Assembly: GCA_964057225.1 (NCBI GenBank)
Contig: OZ059895.1
Coordinates: 11,842,001 to 11,906,000, forward strand
DNA: 64,000 nt
Origin: Auanema rhodensis
Taxonomy: Eukaryota; Nematoda; Chromadorea; Rhabditida; Rhabditidae
Reading direction: 5' to 3'
The notes beneath the pieces are model-generated. The model had not been told where the DNA came from. It saw only the letters and a program-made list of their open reading frames with translations, and did not search any database. Below are positions 20,186 through 30,654 of this stretch, one piece after another; the first letter of the stretch is position 1, and every line of letters starts with the position of its first letter. The position numbers were made by a program, and so were the translations under genes.

Positions 20186-20524
20186 TGTCACGGTCAACGT
20201 GAATACATGTACTTTTATTACGGTAACGTTTTGTTTGTCATTTTTTGAATTAACTCCACCCCCTTTAACCATCTGGTGCCTCCCTATAAAAGGGAGAACT
20301 AGATGGTTAAATTTTTATGTCTCACCAATTTTGAATTGATTTTAGGATTTTCTAGGAAATTCTAAAATCAATCTACTTGCTATTTTCACTTTACTGTTTT
20401 GTTGTATTTCGTTGAATAAACCTTTCTTCATTTTACTTGTTTTAACGCATAACACAGCACTCATACGAACCGACTCCATACTTGGACTGATACTTGGAGG
20501 TAAAAGTCCAATTGTCAAGCGACA
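20186..20524 (+). repeat. 3' LTR of BEL copy A (339 bp)
   Basis: It runs from tgtcacggtcaacgtg to gtcaagcgaca. It contains a TATA box (ctataaaag near 20,285) placed in the loop of an inverted repeat and a polyadenylation signal aataaa near 20,416. By eye it is identical to the 3' LTR of copy B. It is followed at 20,525 by 5S rRNA sequence on the minus strand. Confidence 0.9.
20262..20310. promoter_or_regulatory. LTR core promoter inside a hairpin
   Basis: The arms ttaaccatct and agatggttaa enclose a second pair ctccct / agggag, with the TATA box in the loop. The same structure is present in both LTRs of copy B (about 29,727-29,775 and 37,138-37,186). Confidence 0.6.
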
Positions 20525-20592
20525 GGCCCAACGTTGCTTGACTCGCCAGATCGGACGGGATGGCGTACTTTCAACGTGGTATGGTCGTAAGC
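20525..20592 (-). rRNA. 5S rRNA gene, first 68 nt only, cut by BEL copy A
   Basis: Reverse complement of 5S positions 1-68 (starts gcttacgaccataccacg at 20,592). It ends at the BEL LTR, at the ggcc in the gttgggccc part of 5S. It carries the same variant (gcgagtc for gcaagtc) as the interrupted 5S gene at 29,445-29,512. Confidence 0.9.
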
Positions 20593-20984
20593 GAAAATAT
20601 CTGATATTCAATGATTTACATACTTATCCTCGTTATTGTTTTTTTTCCAATTTCATGTTAGTTATGTAATTTTCCACGTTCCATCTAAATCCTTCGATGA
20701 TATCAATTCTTATGAGCTCCAAATACAATAAATTAAGAAAGGTTTCACAGTTGTATAGTGTTTGAACAATGTTTGTTTCGATAGGAAATAGATAGAAACA
20801 GTAAAGTTAAGATGAAGGTTCATTAACTACTGGTTTATAACTGTAATATAGAAATAAGATTGAAGATATTTTGATGCCTTGGGTTGAGCTATCTAAGGAA
20901 AACTGCTGGAAAATTGAAAACATTTGTTACGGAAGAGATAAAATTGAAAATTAGCTGCATGGCGTACTTTCAACGTGGTATGAT
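20593..20984 (-). repeat. 5S unit spacer, minus orientation
   Basis: The non-transcribed spacer of the 5S unit in reverse, ending in a second 5S 5'-fragment (catggcgtactttcaacgtg at 20,959-20,978). Beyond about 20,984 the sequence changes to the MULE-like gene. Confidence 0.85.
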
Positions 20985-23242
20985 GGTTGGAACGTTTTTC
21001 TTCTTCAGATCTAGGGATTCAATTGTTCAACATGACATTACAGCAGATTGTTTTGTGCCATGCTCTGGCACAAGTAAGACAGTGCTTTTTTTTCTATAAT
21101 GTAATTAATGCTTAGATTCGGATGGCGTTCGTATCACAGGGAAATCTTTTGAAAAATACCTTGAAGAGAACAAAGGACTTTTTATCAATAATTTTTATAA
21201 CTGACAAGTTTGAGCAAAAGTGTTGCCACACACGTCAAAAGTAATCAAGGACGAAAAGCGCCCTTGAATTTTAAGGAAGTCACGGATAGATATATCGCTG
21301 CTGTTGATCCGTTTGAAATACTTAGCCAGCCAATTATTGAACGACAAGGTAATTCAAACGGAAAAATAGAGTGTGAATCAGTGGATTTTCAGCAGATGGA
21401 TTTGTGAAAGTCAGACTTATGCTGTGCTATCCAGTTGCACTAGAATGTTTTAGTCAAAGCCTTCCTTTTCTTGATGATTTAATTCATCATCGCTAGCTGG
21501 TAGATAATATGCTTGATATGAGTATTGAGAATGCTATTCAAACATTTAGTGAGCTCACTGCTGATTTTAAAACACTCATTTACATTACAGATTCTCATCT
21601 TTCTGTTGTCAATTGCAGTGGCAGCCTACCTCTAATCGGTTCTTGCATAATGCTCGATACTACGTTCAGCTTAGCTTCATCGGAGTTCGTTACTGTTGTG
21701 ATTGGCATCAGTGAGACATTCAGGTGCTAACAATTTATTGCAAAAGCATTTGAGTAGCACAATTTGTTTAGAAGTTCATCTTCGGGAAAAAACAGAAGTC
21801 TTCTTCTAGCCGTTATGATTCACAATAGAAAAACTTTAGAAGAACATGAAGCATTCTCGGTTTTTCTCAATAATATGTTTTCTAAGTATTGCAAGAGTAA
21901 AGCTGTTGGGTTGATTGTTCATGACGGTGAGATTGCATTTAAGCAGTATACAACAGTTAGTTACTTCGATGTAAATATATTCATATTCAAAATTAGGGCT
22001 GTTTTTGGAAACATGCAATGTTAATTCGTTGCGATGTTCATCGCTTAAAGAATCTGAAAGAAAACTGCGATTCGTTGGATATGTTTGAGAACCTCAAAAA
22101 AAATTGTGGGGTGAAAAGAAAGACGTAAATCAATTTGCGAAAAACTGTTTAAAATTCATTTTTAGCTTATGGGTTCGACCATGTTGAAAAGAGGTATCTT
22201 ACAATGTTTGAATCGTAGAGAATATTCTTAAAAAATGCTTAGATTCATCGCTTGTATGCCGCCAGGAAGAGCCAAAATATGGTATAAGATCTTTTTGTTT
22301 TTTTAGGGATGCACAAAAAATATGTTTTTAGGCTATTAGAGAATTTTGAAAGTCTTTTTGAATCAAATAGTTTGTTCTCAAAATTAAGGGCCGGCTGGCC
22401 TACGCAATTTTTGAGTTCAAACATAATTGAGGCCAAAAATGCCTATTTCAAAATGATTATTCAAAGCAGAAAACCTGCGCAAAAGTTATTGAATGATTTG
22501 CTTCAATATCACAAAAGTTGTTTTTCTCGTAGCTTAGAACAAACTAATAATAATTCTTCAGATGAAATACACGACTGTGCAAGAGCTATTTCTGGTGAAG
22601 TATCCCGATATCAGACTTCTCATGCTGTTCCAACAGAGGTATGGGCTATGATGTCGAAACGAGAGCAGCGAGAAAAATTGAGAGAATACGGATTAGAAAA
22701 ATTTTTACCGGAGGATGTTTTTGAAAATTTTCCAAGTTGGCTGATTCCAGGTTAGTTCATTTTATTCATGAGAGCTTTTTTCAACAATCAAATAGATAAA
22801 AAAGTTGATAGGGAGATACTAATTTCACTTGTAAATGAATTAACTGTTTTACCATTCGAACAGTACAGAATTCTTCTTAGAAGAACAGATATGAGGTGCG
22901 TTAAAAATGGTTGATTTCGAACAATATTGTTTTCAGTTGTACTGTAGTTACGTTAGACAAAGCTGACCTCGCATGTTTTAATTATGGATGCAAGAAAATT
23001 AACGAAAAACTTAAATTCTGCGTTCATAAGTTTTCAAAAATATTGTTAACGTATTATATTCCAATTACAGAACAGCTGTCTTCCTCGCATTATCTGATGA
23101 AGAAAAAAATGAAGTTATACAGACTCTTGAGATAAGAAAAAATAAAATCAGCTGTATATCTTTCCTCCGAGATCAAGCAAAACCGGAGCATGGTACTAAA
23201 TTCAGAAAAAGAAAGTTCAACCAGTTTAGCAGTAACAATTAG
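20985..23242 (+). pseudogene. MULE-like transposase gene with introns, decayed
   Basis: Exon-like pieces lie at about 21,007-21,071, 21,112-21,200, 21,210-21,345, 21,509-21,728, 21,764-21,960, 22,008-22,127, 22,312-22,750 and 23,072-23,242. Short introns with GT/AG borders are visible, for example one starting gtaagacagtgc at about 21,073 and ending in tag at about 21,115. The core reads CIMLDTTFSLASSEFVTVVI, then LLLAVMIHNRKTLEEHEAFS and GLIVHDGEIAFKQ, then LIRCDVHRLKNLKENC, which together resemble the DDE region of Mutator-like (MULE) transposases in invertebrates. Stops and at least one frame change near 22,018-22,025 interrupt it. It lies between 5S fragments of opposite orientation. It could instead be a host gene derived from such a transposase. 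No terminal repeats were found. Confidence 0.5.
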
Positions 23243-23686
23243 ACCAGAAACTACATTGGACTTGCAGAGTGAGCGAAAATTGAACTGAGGAAAAAAAATT
23301 TGATTTATAGTACATCATCGTCTTCCCTGAACATATCCACATTTTCTAGATATGAAGAAATCTCAATTGCAGATGATGATGCTTTCTAAACTTGATAATC
23401 AAACATACGTAACAAAGACGAAGTTTTAAATCATTTTAGTTTATTCATCATGTAACCCCAGGTTATCAATATTGTAAAAGATAAAATTTCGTAACTCATT
23501 CGAAGTATCATATATTAGTAAACATTTCCACGTTAGACGGACAATATATTATTTGAATTCAAATAAAATTTTTAAAAATACTACATATACACCAAGGTAA
23601 AATGAGTGGTGTACGAGTAGTATTTGGAGTGTACATGTAAGGTGTACGTGATGTGTATATTTTTTTTGGTGTACCTGTCATAAGGC
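23243..23686. other. No gene seen; gtgtac-rich stretch at the right end
   Basis: AT-rich sequence with several gtgtac/gtgta phrases at 23,605-23,675 just before the 5S fragment. No exon could be supported. Confidence 0.4.
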
Positions 23687-23728
23687 CTTGGATTGGAGAC
23701 GGCTTGGGAATCCCGGGTGCCGTAAGCT
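23687..23728 (+). rRNA. 5S rRNA gene, last 42 nt only
   Basis: Matches 5S positions 78-119 (cttggattggagacggc to gtaagct), followed by the unit's ttttcaaattttttt. The front part is missing at the junction with foreign sequence. Confidence 0.9.
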
Positions 23729-24152
23729 TTTCAAATTTTTTTAACGATCATACCACGTTGAAAGTACGCCATGCAGCTGATTTTCAATTTTATCTCTTCC
23801 GTAACAAATGTTTTCAATTTTCCAGCAGTTTTACTTAGATAGCTCAACCAAAGGCAGCAAATTATCTTCAATCTTATTTTTATATTACAGTTATAAACCA
23901 GTAGTTAATGAACCTTTATCTTAACTTTACTGTTTCTATATATTCCCTATTGCAACAAACATTTATTATACACTATACAAGTGTGAAACCTTTTTTAATT
24001 TATTGTATTTGGAGCTCATAAGATTTGATATCATCAAGGGATTTAGATAGAACGTGGAAAATTACATAACTAACATGAAATTGGAAAAAAAACAATAACG
24101 AGGATAAGTATGTAAATCATTGAATATCAGATATTTTCGCTTACGACCATAC
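23729..24152 (+). repeat. 5S unit spacer, plus orientation, ending in a 14-nt 5S start
   Basis: This follows the array spacer closely up to gcttacgaccatac at 24,139-24,152, after which the similarity stops. Confidence 0.88.
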
Positions 24153-24438
24153 TATCGGCAAATGCCTGACTATCAACAAAATATAATGATTTACAATATA
24201 AACATAACTCTTCTGAAATACTAAACCATTATCTATTAACCGAATAATTGTATCATTAACCTATTGCGCAACATTCTCAAAAGATGTTGAACTTTTATCA
24301 CCTCTATAGTTTACATTAACGTGACCTTTCTATTCAAATATCAAATATCACCCTTAAGCTAAATCATATATAAACCCAAGAAACCTTCACTTTCGAATCT
24401 AACTTTTCTACCACTGTACCATCTTTATTTATAATAAA
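24153..24438. other. No gene seen
   Basis: AT-rich sequence between the end of the 5S fragment and the foldback element. No repeat or exon is recognised. Confidence 0.4.
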
Positions 24439-24722
24439 AATAATATGATTTTATGAATTCCACGTCTTCATCCTGATGTAAGCCTTCCGTTGAAACTTCA
24501 TGAAATATCACGTAAGGCTTACATCAGGATGAAGACGTGGGATTCATTAAATCATATTATTGTATTCGAGTTCAGCATGCTTGATAACCCTAGATGGCAC
24601 TGTTCAATCATTGAAAACTGACGTCATGAATTCAGAATACCAATATCATCCTATAGACGGTCAATGTTACATCTCTTCTGACGCAGCCATGAAGACGTGG
24701 GATTCATAAAATCATATTATTG
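24439..24722. mobile_element. Foldback/MITE-like element with a long hairpin
   Basis: A left arm (24,439-24,486; contains gattttatgaattccacgtc and gatgtaagcctt) is followed after about 27 nt by its reverse complement (24,513-24,561). A further copy of the outer end (gaagacgtgggattcataaa) lies at 24,690-24,722. Thus the outer termini form an inverted repeat with a second internal arm. It codes for nothing. It ends 10 bp from the stop codon of the SET-domain gene. Confidence 0.7.
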
Positions 24723-24731
24723 TATCCGTTT

Positions 24732-26500
24732 CTATAATTGAAGTTCCGCATGATAAAAAATTTTCGAATTCGTCTCATTCTCGTTGGACTGCCTCTATAA
24801 AAAAAACAGTAACATTTAACCAAAAATTAAAATACCTTTTCTTTTAGTTTTCTTCCGCCTCTCAAAGGCATCCCTTCATCTTTGTATAAAGATTTCAAAA
24901 GAGTTTCAGATATGTAAAATCTCAGTTCAGGTGGGTACGTACATCGAAGACATCGTTCGAATACTGGCAAGTTTGCAGGAATCTGCAAAAAAAGGAAATA
25001 TTTTGAAAATTAACAGATTCTACCGGAGATAAAACGATTTCTGTGGGTTCCTGGGTGATGATAGAGTTTCTGAACTGTTCCATGTTATTGAAGTTGTACC
25101 ATAGTACGCATAGTCTAATACCTTCATTAATTTTTTGATTTTTCAACCTGAAAGTATGTGATTGTGAAAAAAATACTGTACTTACCATTTCAGGAACTCC
25201 ACCCATTTTCGATATGAGTATTCACCTGTTGTGTGCAGGATACAGTGATAGCTTCCCTGCTTCTTCAGAAACCCGCAGATCAGACACCATAACCTGCCTA
25301 CGTAACAAGCCGGTCTATTGACCAACATACTGGTATCACTTACCACCTGAAAACAGAAGCATGGTTGAACTGATATTATTCGTCTCACCTGATCTAACAA
25401 ATAAGTATTTTGAAAAGAAACAATCTGAATCTCATCATTAACAGAGCCATCACATGATTCAGATTCTAGGGTAGTCATACTTCCTTCAGACAAAATGGCC
25501 TCATTAGATGGATCTTGATCGTCATGGTTGACGATCACCGGCTCAACAGAATCATGGTCGGGTATAGAAGACGTACCCTTGTTATCATCAATTTTTTTAT
25601 ATTTCTCTTAATTAAAAATATATGTATATGAGCGAACATAAAAAAACATACCAAAATACGTATTCCATTTATTTTTTCCTTCTAGAGATATAGCTCCAAA
25701 CAGAGCTGTTTCCTCTTTAGGTGTATCTTCCACATGGCGGGACAGATGAGGACAAGGACAGTTATCGTAAAAATCAAAGCGATAGCTGTGATTTCCTGTA
25801 ACATTGTAGTCGTACAGAATCTCAGCCCCACATTTGATTGTCTTCGTTGCTCTTAATATTAAAACGGGGAAATCGGAGTCTTCAAAACAAGTAATCATCT
25901 CGGAATTACGATGTCGCAAACAATGGTTTGCATAAGACCTCCGAACAAGAAACCAGGTTCCTTATTGGAAAAATTATAGGCGTACTAATATAAACCAAGA
26001 AGTAATTACCTTTTTATAAAAAGGGAGGATCAGGGAAGCATCAAAATCTCCGAATTTGGTCATCATAGTATAATTGCTGTCAACGGCTTCCATTACATTA
26101 TCGTAGTAGCCACAGACATAATCTCCTTTGGCAAAAAGGCTTCGAGGCAAAAAGTCCTAACATACATATATATTATTCGTATTTATAATTGCCCAACCTT
26201 TTCCAAAAGAAGTCGACCTCACTTCAATGTCCCATAAAGCCAAACAATATGAGTGAAAAGCAACCTCCTTTTTTGAGGTAAGACAATAGTGGTCGGCGTT
26301 TTTGAGCGCTTCAAATATTTCACATGCTTGATCGTGGTCACCATTTCTTATGCATTCGAATCTCTTAAAACAAATAATAATATTTTTAAATCAGCATTTG
26401 ATACCAATCAGGCTTTCTTAACAAGATCCTTAATAATATCCTTGACATTCAATCTTCTTCTTTTCCATCTAATGCCTTCTGATGTTTTTTCGTCCCCCAT
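24732..26500 (-). pseudogene. SET-domain (histone-lysine methyltransferase-like) gene, nine exons, frame broken in one exon
   Basis: Minus-strand exons: 26500-26423, 26363-26198, 26156-26010, 25960-25652, 25606-25389, 25346-25186, 25147-25024, 24982-24836, 24794-24732; introns of 38-59 nt with GT/AG borders. The first ATG in the frame is 26500, but an upstream start is possible. SET motifs: FGKGLFASKPF then AKGDYVCGYYDN, ANHCLRHRN (the N-H-S position) and TKTIKCGAEILYDYN, followed by a post-SET-like CPCPH. This looks closest to SETD8-like proteins; such enzymes methylate lysines with S-adenosylmethionine. Downstream are an acidic linker, a possible zinc finger (CLICGFLKKQGSYHCILH) and a C-terminal part ending at a TAG. 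A run of five T (26,132-26,136, read on minus) puts the two halves of the first SET motif in different frames, and the next junction is also off by one. All later junctions keep phase. So it is a recent pseudogene, or has a sequence error. Confidence 0.6.
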
Positions 26501-26853
26501 TGAGGTATCTGCATTACGAACGTAAAGCTCACATATGCACCACAATATTTCTAAGGGTCTCGAGTGGAAAACCCTGGCACACGCACGCACGTTTTAACCT
26601 TATAGATGTAAGGCTTACGTGACTAACTTCATAAAAGAATATGTTAAATGTTTATTTAATAATCATGATTTACATGTGGTATATTCTTCTTCTTTCAATT
26701 ATTTACATGTAGTGTATTCTTTTTCGGAATCAGATGATATTATTATTATCGATCTAGGAAAAAATTATTTTATAAACTTTATTATTATAGGTGAAACAGC
26801 CAGGCAATGATAAAAAAAATTAGTTGAGTTAAAGTTAAAAATTAGTTGAAAAA

Positions 26854-27470
26854 TTACTTCTTGTTTCTTGAAGATGGTCTAGTTTCATATTTTTTAAATA
26901 ACATCTCTTCAAGAGGTGCAGGAAGAGTTTCTCCTACATGGATATCTTCGACTTGTACTAGGTACAATTCTTTCTTCTACAATTCAACAGCATATTTAGT
27001 AGGATAATGACAAAACACTAACCTTCTTATATTTAGTGTTATATTCAACTACAACTTTTTTCCAGTCTTGGGAAAATCCAGCTATTTTACCTTTCTGGTA
27101 ATAAAAGTGCTCATGAAGCCCGTAGGCTACAAAGCAGCTCGTTCCTACACGGAAGGGATCAACAACCTTAAAAAACCACATCCTTTATAGATTAGTACAT
27201 ACTTACTTCATTTTCAAGAATTTGCCCCTTTTTATTTAGAACGAACTTTTTGAGTTCTTCATCGTATTCCTTAATATGAATATCTTCAGTCTTTTTCAAG
27301 ACTCTCTCCTTGACTGTCAGCTAAATGTAGTCTGTATTTAATAGTTTAGGAAAATCATTTGTTACCTTCGGACCTGACGGGACCTCAAACGGGGAGTTAG
27401 CTTCAAGGGCAGTCAAAATAGACTTACAGATCACGGATCCATCTGCGACCAGACGACGGTTGACGAAAGA
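26854..27470 (-). CDS. 3' part of a gene with a Tudor-like domain (four exons, 5' end missing)
   Basis: Exons on the minus strand: 27470-27366, 27320-27207, 27166-27023 and 26976-26854. They have lengths 105, 114, 144 and 123 nt, all phase 0, with introns of 45, 40 and 46 nt and a TAA stop at 26,854-26,856. In all, 161 residues are visible. The third exon encodes VGTSCFVAYGLHEHFYYQK and GKIAGF...VVVEYN, a pattern like Tudor or chromo-barrel modules that read methyl-lysine or methyl-arginine; this is by pattern only. The last exon is charged (VEDIHVGETLPAPLEEMLF, basic tail). An acceptor precedes the first visible exon, so more exons lie upstream, but a Tc1 copy starts within about 170 bp. The stop lies 353 bp upstream of the SET gene's ATG on the same strand. 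Confidence 0.55.
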
Positions 27471-27642
27471 CTGGAAATATATATATGAAACCTATTTTCT
27501 CGTAAACTAAGAAAAAAAATGTTTTTTAGACATTTATTCATTAACACGTTTGTTCTCTTTAATTGCAACTACTGCACCAACTCACAAAATGATGAAACAA
27601 TTAATAAACAAATATAGTTATTTTGTACAACTTGAACAAAAG

Positions 27643-28674
27643 TTAATACTTCGTAGCGTACCCTCTCGCTTCTATTACTCGCTGGCATCTTGTTTTCATT
27701 GAGTCAAGGAGCGTATTGATTTTATCTATAGGGATTTTCTCCAATTCCTCCTGCAATTGAGAAAATTTTTCATTGATGTTTCTTGCTGTTTTTCCTATTA
27801 GCCGACGTGCCAACTCTTCCCAAAGGTGTTCAATGGGATTTAGGTCTGGGCTTTGGCTGGGCCAATCCAAACGCTCAATATTTTGTTCACGCTGCCACAT
27901 TCAAACTTCCTGCACCCGATGTTTTGGATCGTTATCTTCTTGAAAAATGAAGCTTCTACCAATTGCATCCTTTGCATATGGTAACATGACGTTCTGTAAA
28001 ATATCCTTGTAGACTTGACGGTCCATAATCGTCTTTATGTGGTGAAGAGGCCCTGTTCCTTGAAAGCTAAAACAGCCCCACACAATGCATGAGCCACCAC
28101 CATGCTTGATTGTGGGTATCTGGTATTTTGGATCAAATCTTCGATTGATTGGCCTTCGTATCCAATGTATGCCATCGGATCCAAACAACGAGAACTTTGA
28201 TTCATCTGAGAATAAAACTTTATTCCATTGTTCTCTTGTCCATTGAACATGCTCTTTCGCCCACTGTACTCTCAGTCTTCTGTTCTTCTCAGAGATTAGT
28301 GGTTTTTTTACAGGCCTACGTCCATTCAATCCAGCTTGTCCTAACCTTTTTCTGATAGTCCGTAACAAAGGTTTTACTGAGTTCAAGCCTTCTAATTCTT
28401 CTAGAACTTGTGTAGCCGTCTTTCTTGGATCATTGCGACTGATACGCACATTGTTCCTATCACATATTTCAGTAGTGATTCTTGGTCTTCCGGTGCTTTT
28501 CTTGTGAACGAATCCTTGGTTGACCCTCCATCTTGTTAACATGTTGGTCACAGCTTTTCTGCTGATGTTGAACTGCTGCGAAAGTTGACGATGAGTCAAA
28601 CCCATAGTACGCCCATTTACTATGCTTTTTTGGACATCTTCAGGAACATTTCTGGCTCCTCTTGTACGTGGCAT
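27643..28674 (-). pseudogene. Tc1-like transposase with one nonsense codon
   Basis: Starts at ATG 28,674. The first 257 codons hold the helix-turn-helix part (LSQQFNISRKAVTNML), the first catalytic Asp (FSDESKF) and the second (QEDNDPKH). A TGA at 27,901-27,903 then interrupts, and the same frame continues for 85 codons with SPDLNPIEHLW and the usual ending (EARGYATKY). Counting the stop as one position, the Asp-Glu spacing is exactly 34, so the break is a point change, not an indel. It is a different subfamily from the copy at 1821-2840. I did not find its inverted repeats. Confidence 0.9.
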
Positions 28675-28917
28675 GATCTAGATTGAGAATTGAAACTTCT
28701 TTGATACAAAAACTATGCAAAAAAAACACTAAACATTTGAAAAGAATTGAAAAAATTGAGATGATTCTTTTCATTCTTTATCTTGAAAAACAAAGTACAG
28801 ATATGTCCTTCTTGTTCATTCAATGTTTTGAATTTCTTAGTAACCAGCAGCTATTTGATAAGCACTTTTAAATTATTATTATCTCTTTCAAAAAAATATT
28901 GAACTTCAGATATTTTT
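28675..28917. other. No gene seen
   Basis: AT-rich flank of the second Tc1 copy, presumably holding its right end, up to the first base of a 5S gene. Confidence 0.4.
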
Positions 28918-29035
28918 GCTTACGACCATACCACGTTGAAAGTACGCCATCCCGTCCGATCTGGCAAGTCAAACAACGTTGGGCCCGGTTAGTACTTGGA
29001 TTGGAGACGGCTTGGAATCCCGGGTGCCGTAAGCT
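28918..29035 (+). rRNA. 5S rRNA gene, near full length, one base deleted
   Basis: Matches the 119-nt array consensus but lacks one G in the gcttgggaatcc region (cttggaatcc). It also has caaacaacg and ggattgg variants. It is followed by tttt and the usual spacer. Confidence 0.9.
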
Positions 29036-29444
29036 TTTCAAATTTTTTTAACGATCATGCCACGTTGAAAGAACGCCATGCAGCTGATTTTCAATTTTAT
29101 CTCTTCCGTAACAAATGTTTTCAATTTTCCAGCAGTTTTACTTAGATAGCTCAACCGAAGGCAGCAAATTATCTTCAATCTTATTCCTATATTACGGTTA
29201 TAAACCAGTAGTTAATGAACCTTTAACTTAACTTTACTGTTTCTATCTATTTCCTATTGCAACAAACATTGTTTAAACACTATACAACTGTGAAACTTTT
29301 TTAATTCATTGTATTTGCAGCTCATAAGATTTGATATCATCGAGGGATTTAGATGGAACGTGGAAAATTACATAACTAACATGAAATTGAAAAAAAAACA
29401 ATAACGAGGATAAGTATGTAAATCATTGAATATCAGATATTTTC
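29036..29444 (+). repeat. 5S unit spacer
   Basis: Contains the second 5S 5'-fragment (acgatcatgccacgttgaaa) and the whole array spacer with scattered differences. Confidence 0.88.
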
Positions 29445-29512
29445 GATTACGACCATACCACGTTGAAAGTACGCCATCCCGTCCGATCTGGCGAGTCAAG
29501 CAACGTTGGGCC
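29445..29512 (+). rRNA. 5S rRNA gene, first 68 nt, interrupted by BEL copy B
   Basis: Begins gattacgacc (array: gcttacgacc) and runs to gttgggcc, where BEL copy B starts. The gene resumes at 37,267 with gggcccggttagtacttgg. The bases gggcc (29,508-29,512 and 37,267-37,271) are duplicated, so this is a clean 5-bp target-site duplication. Confidence 0.93.
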
Positions 29513-29851
29513 TGTCGCTTGACAATTGGACTTTTACCTCCAAGTATCAGTCCAAGTATGGAGTCGGTTCGTATGAGTGCTGTGTTATGCGTTAAAACAA
29601 GTAAAATGAAGAAAGGTTTATTCAACGAAATACAACAAAACAGTAAAGTGAAAATAGCAAGTAGATTGATTTTAGAATTTCCTAGAAAATCCTAAAATCA
29701 ATTCAAAATTGGTGAGACATAAAAATTTAACCATCTAGTTCTCCCTTTTATAGGGAGGCACCAGATGGTTAAAGGGGGTGGAGTTAATTCAAAAAATGAC
29801 AAACAAAACGTTACCGTAATAAAAGTACATGTATTCACGTTGACCGTGACA
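29513..29851 (-). repeat. 3' LTR of BEL copy B (339 bp)
   Basis: Same length as, and by eye identical to, the 3' LTR of copy A; it includes the TATA-in-hairpin core. Confidence 0.92.
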
Positions 29852-29877
29852 CTCCCGGCAACAACGTGATTAGTAAA

Positions 29878-30654
29878 TTAATTTGTGCTGGACTCAGCTC
29901 CGTGTCTAGGATTCCTGAGCATTTTTCTCAGTAATGATGTAATGATCATCACAATTTTTATCATCTGAACGATTAATTTTTGTATGATTATGATGATTAC
30001 AATTATTGCTTGTACTCCTATTATATAAGATAATACTGGTATAAAAACAGTTATCAGGAGGAAGTATAATGATAATGCCCAATTTGTTTTAATTACATCC
30101 AAAATATTTCTCCAGGTGTTAGCATTTGTCACAATGTTGATGATTGTTTTCTCAACATCTGGGATTTCACTATCCCATTGTAATGTTCCTTGTATGATCA
30201 CGTGGTGTTTTTCATCAGCACATGTTACGAAGCATTCTTCATAGATTTCAGAATGCTCTGAGTAATATTCCACAGCAGTAAGTGGCATGTGTGGGGCGCA
30301 TTCAATCATGTATATGTTCTCACTACATTGCATTGTGATCCAAGAATCCTTTTGTGATATACACATAAACTCGGCAACAGCTGTTCTTCTACAGCTGTGA
30401 CACCCGGAAAGTTTTTTAAATTCCGGTCGACAAGGAAAGTCGTACAGAAAGGTACGAGATGACACATTCCCTTGTAATTGAAGAACAACAGTTGATTCAT
30501 CTGTTTGAGGAATAAGTGTTAATTTGTTTTCTTTCATGGTAATTAGGGTGTTCTTGGTGTTCATGGGTAATAAGTTTGCCTGATTATTTTGTATTTTACA
30601 AGAGTTAAATTCATTTGTAGTTTGATATTTGGTTTTGCATGCTACTTCACTCAT
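29878..30654 (-). pseudogene. BEL copy B env, C-terminal half with membrane anchor
   Basis: 258 codons, differing from copy A at only a few residues (for example CADEKHH for CVDEKHH, YFLL for CFLL). It has the SGCHSCRRTAVAEFMC pattern and an anchor near residues 197-221. The upstream half is in another frame, as in copy A. Confidence 0.72.

Larger units (their letters stand above)
4434..20524 (+). mobile_element. BEL/Pao retrotransposon copy A, 5'-truncated, split by a Gypsy insertion
   Basis: Homology to copy B (29,513-37,266, opposite strand) begins abruptly at 4434 inside gag, so the 5' LTR and N-terminal gag are missing. The copy continues to 7346, is interrupted by the Gypsy element, resumes at 16,436 and ends with a 3' LTR at 20,524. 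Order: gag zinc knuckles, protease, RT, RNase H, integrase, integrase C-terminal domain, small membrane ORF, env, LTR. The 3' LTR is followed directly by the inner part of a 5S rRNA gene on the minus strand (ggcccaacgttgc). Several indels relative to copy B break the frames. Confidence 0.9.

Noticed and set aside
20342..20611. 89-codon minus-strand frame, repeated at 29,426-29,695
   Set aside because: It reads through the BEL LTR into the 5S gene; identical in both arms only because the arms are duplicated.
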